Below, piece after piece: positions 1-5,681 of a stretch of 10,989 bases of DNA; position 1 is the first letter of the stretch, and every line of letters begins with the position of its first letter. Under the pieces are notes generated by a model. The model saw only the letters and a list, made by a program, of their open reading frames with translations. It was not told the origin of the DNA and searched no databases. A program made the position numbers and the translations under genes. Source of the DNA: an uncultured Bacteroidales bacterium (GTDB lineage: Bacteria; Bacteroidota; Bacteroidia; Bacteroidales; Paludibacteraceae); contig CALAUY010000087.1 in assembly GCA_937892015.1 (NCBI GenBank), positions 1 through 10,989 on the forward strand, given 5' to 3'.

Positions 1-91
1 ATTCATACGAACAGGTTGGTGTTAATTATGAGTGCCGTGTGGTTCGTTTTTTCGGCCAAAACGCATTTTTTTACTTTTTTTACGAAAAAAA

Positions 92-124
92 TTTGGTCAT
101 GTCAAAAAAAAAGCAGTAATTTTG
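92..124 (+). promoter_or_regulatory. Bacteroidota-type promoter for the GDPD-like/LtaS-like operon
   Basis: A -33 element TTTG (92-95) and a -7 element TAATTTTG (117-124) are separated by 21 bases, which matches the known Bacteroidota primary sigma consensus (TTTG, about 19-21 bases, TAnnTTTG). An A tract (104-112) fills the spacer. Transcription should start near 129-131, giving a leader of about 90 bases before the ATG at 219. The whole element is repeated almost exactly upstream of rpsP. Confidence 0.8.
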
Positions 125-151
125 CACCGCCTTTCGGATAATCCGCCGTAC

Positions 152-170
152 TACCTTTGCGGGTAAGGTA
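152..170 (+). promoter_or_regulatory. possible second -7 element overlapping a leader hairpin
   Basis: TACCTTTG at 152-159 matches the TAnnTTTG -7 consensus. A matching -33 is poor: TTTC at 132-135, only 16 bases away. The same bases also form an inverted repeat, TACCTT (152-157) with AAGGTA (165-170) around a 7-base loop. In RNA from the upstream promoter this could be a leader hairpin. It is either a tandem weak promoter or a 5' UTR structure; the sequence does not decide. Confidence 0.35.
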
Positions 171-184
171 AAGAAGCGAGACGT

Positions 185-229
185 ATGAAAGCAATAAGAA
201 ATGCAGTAAATGTAATAAATGAAAGATAA
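185..229 (+). CDS. possible 14-codon leader ORF
   Basis: ATG at 185 opens a 14-residue frame (MKAIRNAVNVINER) ending in TAA at 227-229. It overlaps the start of the GDPD-like gene (219) by 11 bases in another frame. A purine-rich stretch, AAGAAGCGAG, lies 4 bases upstream, better than anything in front of the ATG at 219. It could allow translational coupling to the lipoprotein gene. Chance occurrence is quite possible in so short a frame, and no protein family is recognised. Confidence 0.25.
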   Translation: MKAIRNAVNVINER

Positions 230-980
230 GTCTCATATCGTGTTGATGAGCCTCATGGTTCTCTTTCTCGCGTCATGCAGCCATAACCATCCCGCCTATA
301 TAGCACATGCAGGCGGATGCATCGATGGTGTTTTCTACACGAATAGCTTGGAAGCGATAGACCACGCCATATCTTGTGGCATAAAGATTGTCGAGCTGGA
401 CTTGGTGTTAACTACGGACGGGGATATTGTGGCCGCGCACGACTGGCCATCCTTCCATGCCGCTACAGGGCACAAAGGAGATAGTTGCGCTATCTGTACA
501 AGTGAGTTCAGGGCACGAAAAATACATGGACGGTACACCCCCGTCACTGCCGCTATGATTGATTCCGTCATGGTCGCCCATCCTGACATCTACCTCATGA
601 CGGACAAGATATCCGACCCTGGCATTTTACAACAACTGCCCCACAGGAAGAGAATCATGGTAGAGGCCTTCACGCTGCACGATTACTTTGCATTGAAGAA
701 GATGGGCTTTTACAAGGTGTTCTACAGTCAATCGCCTGAACCCTACCAAAGTGTTCTTGCTCGGCGCAAACAGCAGTCGTCTGACACGCCTGCTCCACCC
801 GTGCCGGAACGATACACGTTTTGGGTACTGGGAGAGGGACACCGGGACAACACCCCCGATTATGTGTCGGCATACGGCAAAGAGTTTGCTGTGTTTGCCG
901 TCCCAAATAGGCATGCAGCCGACAGTCTGGCGGCTTTGGACAAACGAATCAAGTACGTGTATATAGACGAAGTGGAATAA
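219..980 (+). CDS. GDPD-like phosphodiesterase lipoprotein
   Basis: A 253-residue protein of the PI-PLC-like/glycerophosphodiester phosphodiesterase superfamily. It likely hydrolyses a phosphodiester such as a glycerophosphodiester at the cell envelope. The N-terminus is a lipoprotein signal peptide with lipobox L17-A18-S19-C20. The catalytic pattern of GDPD enzymes is visible: H30 (in IAHAGG), E59 and D61 (VELDL), and H74 (AAHDW). The first motif reads HAG with YTNSLEA rather than the usual HRG...ENT, a variant I recall from a Bacteroidota-rich subfamily. At 253 residues it is near the usual single-domain length. The ATG at 219 is chosen because it gives a complete signal peptide; there is no clear Shine-Dalgarno. 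The next gene starts 7 bases after the stop, so the two are almost certainly cotranscribed. The substrate is inferred, and an enzyme of another branch of the superfamily is possible. Confidence 0.82.
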   Translation: MKDKSHIVLMSLMVLFLASCSHNHPAYIAHAGGCIDGVFYTNSLEAIDHAISCGIKIVELDLVLTTDGDIVAAHDWPSFHAATGHKGDSCAICTSEFRARKIHGRYTPVTAAMIDSVMVAHPDIYLMTDKISDPGILQQLPHRKRIMVEAFTLHDYFALKKMGFYKVFYSQSPEPYQSVLARRKQQSSDTPAPPVPERYTFWVLGEGHRDNTPDYVSAYGKEFAVFAVPNRHAADSLAALDKRIKYVYIDEVE

Positions 981-987
981 ACAGAAG

Positions 988-2802
988 ATGAACAACATGC
1001 TGAATATGGAGAAGAAGAGAACCCCTTTCGTCCGCTGGGGAGTGTTTGCGGTACTGGTTTTCTGTTTGGTGACCAAATGCGCCATTTGGCACATGCAGTT
1101 CTTTGGCGAGAAAGATATCCCTGTGCTGATTATCATTTGGTCTTGCCTGCTGATTGCGTCACCCGTCTTGCTTTGCAAGCACCGCCCTTGGTGGATGCTG
1201 GCAGTGCTGGCAGCTGCCAATATATGGTTGTTTGCCAATTTTGCCTATGAGCGCGCATGGGGACAAATGCTTACTATGGACATGGTTCGGATGGCAGGCA
1301 ATCTCCGAGGGTTCGAGGACAGTCTGAGCACCTATTTCCACCACGACATGCTTTTCTGGCTGTTGGCACCCGACCTGCTCTTCGTGGCCTCACTGTTCTT
1401 CTGGAGGCACAACGAGACGCGCTCGTGGTATGGGTTTGGTGCCACACTTGCTCTCTGGCTACTATGCATTCCTGCCCGTCAAGCGAGCTACTACCGACAG
1501 GTTCTGCCCAGCCGTATCGGTTACAACAACCACACGGGGCTTGCTGCTTGGTGGTTCGTGCGCGAACCACTGTTCAACCCTTACGTATGGCCGGCCGATG
1601 CCGCCTACACGGCTTTCATGACTCAAAACCCGCAGAACTGGGCACGTCCGTATGTACACCGATACGGCATCTTGTCTTTCGGACCCGCATTCTGCGTTTT
1701 CGACAGGACTTACCGGCGTTGGATGAATACACTGACAAGCGAAAACATCGAACTGACCAACGAGGAACGACTGAAACTTTCGCGCATTACCGCACCTGAA
1801 CCCGATTTCTACCCTCAGCGCAGTCTGGTCTTTATCCTCGTCGAGAGTCTGGAAAGTTGGGCGATTGACTATCCCTTGCCTGACGGATTTGTCATGCCTA
1901 ACCTGCACCGGTTCATTCACTCGCACAAGGTCTATTATTCGCCCCGAATGTACAACCAACTGGGTTATGGCGGTTCCGGCGACGGGCAGTTGATGGCACT
2001 CACAGGACTATTGCCCGTTGCGCAGGGGGTTACGGTGGCACTATATGGCGACCAACCGTTCCCCAACTACTGCCATTTCTTTCAACACTCGGTGACGCTG
2101 AATCCCAGCCCTGGCACATGGAAACAGGATATTGTCAATCCCAACTACGGCATTAAGGAGCTGGAAGAGAGCGACTCTATCCGTGACGACGCCGGCATCT
2201 TCCACCGACTGAACAGCCTCGACTTCACCCGACCTACGTTTGTGTTGGCTATTACGGTGTCCAGCCATGTGCCGTTCAGTAAAGGCGATGAAGTCAATCT
2301 GCCTCTGGACGACGACATGCCCGACAACATGCGTAAGTACCTCAAGTGCCTGCATTACATGGACGAACATCTGGGCTCCTTCCTTGCCCGACTGGACACC
2401 GACCCCGCCCTCAGCATGACGGATGTGGTCATCACGGGCGACCATACCATTTTCTATCAGCAGGACTGGCAGCAGATGCAGGACTACGCCGCGGCGAAAG
2501 GAATAGACTGCCTCGGTAGAGGCTACAACACCACGCCTTTCGTCCTATATTCGCCCTGTTTCACCGAAACGAAATGGGAAGAAAACGACATACTGCAAAT
2601 GGACATCTACCCCTCTGTCCTCCACATGATAGGTTGCACTCAACCGGCATGGAAAGGCTTTGGGCTCGATTTGTTATCCACTGCATCCGACACCGTCCCG
2701 TACGACCAACTCCGTCTCTTCGGACGCAGTGACGCACGTACTCTCTCCGACAAACTCATCCGCGCCCGATACTTCTCTTCACATACCGAGCCATCCGAAT
2801 AA
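988..2802 (+). CDS. LtaS-like membrane phosphotransferase (sulfatase fold)
   Basis: A 604-residue inner-membrane enzyme with five hydrophobic segments near residues 15-36, 44-63, 67-87, 121-139 and 147-164. A periplasmic alkaline-phosphatase/sulfatase-fold domain follows, as in lipoteichoic-acid synthase and OpgB-type phosphoglycerol transferases. Likely metal ligands are E286 (LVESLES), H427 (VSSHVPF) and D485-H486 (ITGDH). S330 in GGSGDGQ sits where LtaS has its catalytic Thr (GKTSD). Residues 537-550 (LQMDIYPSVLHMIG) match the conserved C-terminal part of such domains. The family moves phosphoglycerol from phosphatidylglycerol to an acceptor; the acceptor here is unknown. The start at 988 is kept, but in-frame ATGs at 997 and 1006 are also plausible. 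The pairing with a GDPD-like lipoprotein suggests a shared phosphoglycerol or phosphodiester pathway. The end is not followed by a convincing terminator, only a weak ATCCG/CGGAT inverted repeat (2793-2812). Confidence 0.85.
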   Translation: MNNMLNMEKKRTPFVRWGVFAVLVFCLVTKCAIWHMQFFGEKDIPVLIIIWSCLLIASPVLLCKHRPWWMLAVLAAANIWLFANFAYERAWGQMLTMDMVRMAGNLRGFEDSLSTYFHHDMLFWLLAPDLLFVASLFFWRHNETRSWYGFGATLALWLLCIPARQASYYRQVLPSRIGYNNHTGLAAWWFVREPLFNPYVWPADAAYTAFMTQNPQNWARPYVHRYGILSFGPAFCVFDRTYRRWMNTLTSENIELTNEERLKLSRITAPEPDFYPQRSLVFILVESLESWAIDYPLPDGFVMPNLHRFIHSHKVYYSPRMYNQLGYGGSGDGQLMALTGLLPVAQGVTVALYGDQPFPNYCHFFQHSVTLNPSPGTWKQDIVNPNYGIKELEESDSIRDDAGIFHRLNSLDFTRPTFVLAITVSSHVPFSKGDEVNLPLDDDMPDNMRKYLKCLHYMDEHLGSFLARLDTDPALSMTDVVITGDHTIFYQQDWQQMQDYAAAKGIDCLGRGYNTTPFVLYSPCFTETKWEENDILQMDIYPSVLHMIGCTQPAWKGFGLDLLSTASDTVPYDQLRLFGRSDARTLSDKLIRARYFSSHTEPSE

Positions 2803-2862
2803 CCTCACGGATATTCTTTGCCTTGTTTTGAGCAATAAAAGCACGTTTTTTGCATAAAATAC

Positions 2863-2901
2863 GCATAAAAAGCAGAAAAAAGCGCGTAAAAAGCAGAAAA
2901 A
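2863..2901 (+). repeat. two A-rich direct repeats upstream of the rpsP promoter
   Basis: An 18-base unit, GC(A/G)TAAAAAGCAGAAAAA, occurs at 2863-2880 and 2884-2901 with one difference and a 21-base period, and part of a third copy lies at 2852-2862. A 21-base phase of A tracts equals two helical turns and would favour intrinsic bending. The block sits about 20 bases upstream of the rpsP -33 element, where an UP-like activating element could act. The function is inferred. Confidence 0.5.
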
Positions 2902-2922
2902 TGACGCTTTTCGCTCAAAAAA

Positions 2923-2954
2923 TTTGGTCATGTCAAAAAAAAGCAGTAACTTTG
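2923..2954 (+). promoter_or_regulatory. promoter of rpsP
   Basis: TTTG (2923-2926) and TAACTTTG (2947-2954) are separated by 20 bases, a good match to the Bacteroidota consensus. The surrounding 40 bases nearly duplicate the promoter at 85-128, differing by one A in the spacer tract and T to C within the -7 element. Transcription would begin near 2959-2961, directly at a perfect hairpin, GGTTTT (2960-2965) with AAAACC (2971-2976). Confidence 0.82.
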
Positions 2955-3013
2955 CGCCCGGTTTTCGAGTAAAACCACAGTTAACATTCATTAACAACCA
3001 AAAAAAACTAAAA

Positions 3014-3583
3014 ATGGCAACAAAGATTCGTTTGGCTCGTCATGGTCACAAAGACTATGCTTACTACCATATCGTAGTAGCAGACAGCCGCGCGCCACGT
3101 GATGGCAAATTTATCGAACGTATTGGTTCTTACAACCCGAACACCAACCCTGCAACGGTTGACCTCAATTTTGAGCGTGCGTTGTATTGGCTTGGAGTAG
3201 GCGCACAACCGACCGATACTGCCAAAAACATTCTTTCCGGCGAGGGTGTTCTTCTGATGAAGCACCTCTTGGGAGGAGTGAAAAAAGGTGCATTTGATGA
3301 GGCAACCGCTCAGAAGAAATTCGAGGCGTGGAAAGCTCAGAAAGATGCGAAGAACGGTAAGATTACCGCTCAAGAAGCCGAGAAGAAATTAGCCGCTGCC
3401 AAAGCTCTGCTCGCTCAAGAGGTAGAGCAGAACAAAGCTAAAGCGGCTGAATTGGCAGAGAAGCGCAAAGCTGCCGCTGAGGCTGAAGCCGCAGCTGCAC
3501 TTGCAGCTGCCAAGGAGGCAGAGGCTGCCATCCAAGAGGCAGAGGGCACTGCTGCTCCTGAAGCAGAAACACCCGCTGAATAA
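3014..3583 (+). CDS. rpsP: 30S ribosomal protein bS16
   Basis: A 189-residue protein. Residues 1 to about 85 are the conserved S16 core, recognised by MATKIRLARHGHKDYAYYHI, VVADSRAPRDG, IERIGSYNP and the later YWLGVGAQPT. Residues from about 90 to 189 form an extra Ala/Glu/Lys-rich, probably helical or coiled-coil tail. S16 is usually 80-90 residues; long tails are known in Bacteroidota. The protein binds 16S rRNA and helps assemble the 30S body. The ATG at 3014 is chosen because the family begins MATKIRL there. A longer in-frame reading from a TTG at 2924 would run through the promoter and is rejected. The AAAAAAACTAAAA just before the ATG is A-rich rather than Shine-Dalgarno-like, as is common in this phylum. 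The gene stands alone, without rimM, trmD or rplS beside it, and is closed by a terminator. Confidence 0.97.
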   Translation: MATKIRLARHGHKDYAYYHIVVADSRAPRDGKFIERIGSYNPNTNPATVDLNFERALYWLGVGAQPTDTAKNILSGEGVLLMKHLLGGVKKGAFDEATAQKKFEAWKAQKDAKNGKITAQEAEKKLAAAKALLAQEVEQNKAKAAELAEKRKAAAEAEAAAALAAAKEAEAAIQEAEGTAAPEAETPAE

Positions 3584-3604
3584 GTGGATCCGACCGGCAA
3601 TAGT

Positions 3605-3635
3605 AAGTCCGAAATCGAAAGGTTTCGGACTTTTT
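3605..3635 (+). terminator. intrinsic terminator after rpsP
   Basis: A 10-bp stem, AAGTCCGAAA (3605-3614) with TTTCGGACTT (3623-3632), encloses an 8-base loop and ends in a run of five T (3631-3635). This is a textbook rho-independent terminator 21 bases after the rpsP stop. It lies upstream of the chosen start of the Wzz-like gene (3662), which supports that start over a longer GTG start at 3584. Confidence 0.88.
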
Positions 3636-3661
3636 GGACCAATCTATTTTACAATATACAC

Positions 3662-4456
3662 ATGGAATCATCTTCTTCGCGAAACATCAGAGATATGCTT
3701 GCCGAGTTATGGGCGGCCAAGTGGGAATTCGTGATTGTGTGGGTTGTTGTGGGTGTTGTCACTTTTGGCGCGACATACCTGATACCCCGAAAATGGAAAG
3801 CACAGACTGAGTTTGTTCCTGAATACAATCTCCAAGAGCGCCGTGCCTTACAGCAAGTGGCGTGGGATTTGGGCATTGATGCCGTGCTGAATACGTCTGG
3901 AACGGTTATACAGCCCATACATTACGCCGGCATTGTGGAGGATCGCGAGTTTCTCCGTGAACTCAGCGGGCGTCCCGTGATAGATAGTAAAGGCGAAGAA
4001 CACCCTATCTACGACCATTTCAGTCGCCGACTCAAGTCACCGGAACTCGTCTATGACCGAATGAGCGAGATGATTACCGCTAAACAGATTCGGAAAGAGA
4101 ACTCGTGCCTTATCACAGTCGAGGCCGAGGACCCTGCAGTAGCGGCCGGAGTAGCGAACATCTGCCGCGAGCAGCTGGCGATATATATCGAGCGCAATCA
4201 GCAACAGGTGCGTGAACGCAATATGCGCTGTTACGCCGAACTGGCAGGGACGAACATCACGGCCCGTACTCTTTACGAGATGGCTGAAATAGATGCACTG
4301 AACCACCAACCCGTTTTTGCCGTTATCCGCAACGCGGACATCCCGCTACGTACCTCCTCGCCGCGGCGACTGATGATAACGTGCGTGGCACTGGTTCTGG
4401 CGACCATCGTGGTGATGTGCAAAGCTTGGAGAAAACGTATCCCCGAATGGCTGTAA
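3662..4456 (+). CDS. Wzz-type polysaccharide chain-length regulator, short form
   Basis: A 264-residue inner-membrane protein with the Wzz layout: cytoplasmic N-terminus, membrane segment 1 near 23-41, a periplasmic domain and membrane segment 2 near 237-253. Family hallmarks are ITVEAEDPAVAAGVANICREQ (about 151-171) and the Pro-rich stretch before the last helix (PVFAVIRNADIPLRTSSPRRLM, 217-238). Such proteins set the length of polymerised glycans with the polymerase. Bacteroidota Wzz proteins are usually around 350 residues; the missing part appears to be the coiled coil between about 190 and 205. There is no kinase domain and no Tyr-rich tail. ATG 3662 is chosen because a GTG start at 3584 would place the rpsP terminator inside the gene. 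It is the first gene of a five-gene cluster. No good TAnnTTTG promoter is visible between the terminator and the start. Confidence 0.85.
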   Translation: MESSSSRNIRDMLAELWAAKWEFVIVWVVVGVVTFGATYLIPRKWKAQTEFVPEYNLQERRALQQVAWDLGIDAVLNTSGTVIQPIHYAGIVEDREFLRELSGRPVIDSKGEEHPIYDHFSRRLKSPELVYDRMSEMITAKQIRKENSCLITVEAEDPAVAAGVANICREQLAIYIERNQQQVRERNMRCYAELAGTNITARTLYEMAEIDALNHQPVFAVIRNADIPLRTSSPRRLMITCVALVLATIVVMCKAWRKRIPEWL

Positions 4457-4460
4457 CGGT

Positions 4461-5681
4461 TTGGTGTATTTCCTTTTCATAGTATTTACGCTTGTCTGCT
4501 CGCTCGTTTTCGACCGCGAACAAGGTTATCGCGGCGCGAAGGGGTGGTGCTACACGTTGGCATGCCTCGCATTGGTGCTGATTGCCGGACTACGGGACGG
4601 ACTGGGTGGTGATACGTTCTTCTACCAACGCAACTTCGAGTATTGGTACGAGGGTGCGCTCCAGAACGACCTGCTATCGACTCTCGGCTGGGAGCTGAAG
4701 CACTCAGGCTACATGCCACTATGGTCGCTCTGCAATATGTGGGTGAGGCAGTTCACCGATAGTTTTGTAGTGTTCCAACTGCTGCAAGCACTCATCGTCA
4801 ATGGCACCATTTGTTGGGTCGTGAGCCGACATTCGAATCGCGGATTCATGTTCCTCCTTTTCTATTTCTTCGTTGGCACGTTTTTCCTTTTCAATACCGA
4901 AGTAATGCGGGAAGGGCTCGCGATAGCGATGGCCTTGATTGGCATCGAGTGCTTTACAAGCGGCAGAAAAGGACTTTTCTGGGTGTTCGCTGTGTTGGCC
5001 GTCGGATTCCATATCTCCGCCGTGGTCGTGATGATTTATCCGTTCTTCAGGGTTCAGATGAGTTGGCGAACGATAGGATGGGCATCGCTCGCGGCGTTGG
5101 CCGTATGGGCTGTCAGCGACGTGCTGCTCACGTTTGCCGTCAACCATTCGCAGTCGTTGCCGGAGTTTCTGAGTATGCGTCTGCAAGGATATGCCGGACT
5201 GGCAACGAACATCAAGGGATTCATGCGTTATCTGCTGCATTTCCTGCTTATCCCCGCAATGCTTATTCTGTTTGCCAACCAAGCAGTGGCATCACCGGAC
5301 GAGCAGTCGTGGCGGGAACGAATGGTGGCGTTCCTCTTGCCTTTAGCCATCCTGGCAGCGGCCATCCCGGGGTTCTCGCGTTTCACCAACTACGTGATGG
5401 TGTTCGAACTGATGGCGTTGGCAGAAGTAGCACGTACGCTCTTCGAAGAGCAGCGTCACCTCTTGGTGCGAGCCGGCTCAGTGGCTGCTTTCGTCCTGCT
5501 GTATGTGTGGTCACTGATGGAATATTACCCGCAGAACGATTTCTATATGGCAGAGTTCTACACACCATACACGAGCATTTTTTCGCCCGACGAGGTCGAA
5601 CGCGGACGTAGAGAGATGGCACATCTGGAGAGTTGCGCCAACGACTGGGGCGATGCTGGCGAACGAAATATTGAACGATGA
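4461..5681 (+). CDS. EpsG-family polysaccharide polymerase-like membrane protein
   Basis: A 406-residue polytopic membrane protein with roughly nine or ten hydrophobic segments. The first is near residues 2-17 and another near 30-43, followed by GLRDGLGGDTFFYQRNFE (43-60), the R..G.Dt..Y..F signature of EpsG-type proteins. EpsG relatives are thought to polymerise exopolysaccharide or O-antigen-like repeats at the membrane. There is no ATG at the 5' end: the frame opens after a TGA at 4413-4415, and the only sensible starts are TTG 4461 (MVYFLF) or GTG 4464. The start lies 4 bases after the wzz-like stop, so translation is probably coupled. The stop overlaps the next gene by ATGA (5678-5681). 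It would act with the Wzz-like protein upstream. The family call is good, but the polymer is unknown. Confidence 0.8.
   Translation: MVYFLFIVFTLVCSLVFDREQGYRGAKGWCYTLACLALVLIAGLRDGLGGDTFFYQRNFEYWYEGALQNDLLSTLGWELKHSGYMPLWSLCNMWVRQFTDSFVVFQLLQALIVNGTICWVVSRHSNRGFMFLLFYFFVGTFFLFNTEVMREGLAIAMALIGIECFTSGRKGLFWVFAVLAVGFHISAVVVMIYPFFRVQMSWRTIGWASLAALAVWAVSDVLLTFAVNHSQSLPEFLSMRLQGYAGLATNIKGFMRYLLHFLLIPAMLILFANQAVASPDEQSWRERMVAFLLPLAILAAAIPGFSRFTNYVMVFELMALAEVARTLFEEQRHLLVRAGSVAAFVLLYVWSLMEYYPQNDFYMAEFYTPYTSIFSPDEVERGRREMAHLESCANDWGDAGERNIER

Noticed and set aside
1..120. Possible tail of an upstream gene in two open frames
   Set aside because: Both frames stay open mainly because the region is T- and A-rich, they run through the promoter, and neither shows a recognisable protein end.
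1462..1959. - strand frame opposite the LtaS-like gene
   Set aside because: Shadow of a strongly supported sulfatase-fold gene, with no motif of its own.
2924..3013. N-terminal extension of bS16 from TTG 2924
   Set aside because: It would translate the promoter and 5' leader, and the family starts at MATKIRL (3014).
3584..3661. N-terminal extension of the Wzz-like protein from GTG 3584
   Set aside because: The extra codons contain the rpsP intrinsic terminator and are not Wzz-like; the cytoplasmic N-terminus before the first helix is already complete from 3662.
4719..5282. Long - strand frame opposite the EpsG-like gene
   Set aside because: It has no recognisable family or membrane pattern and mirrors a clear coding region; it is a shadow frame.
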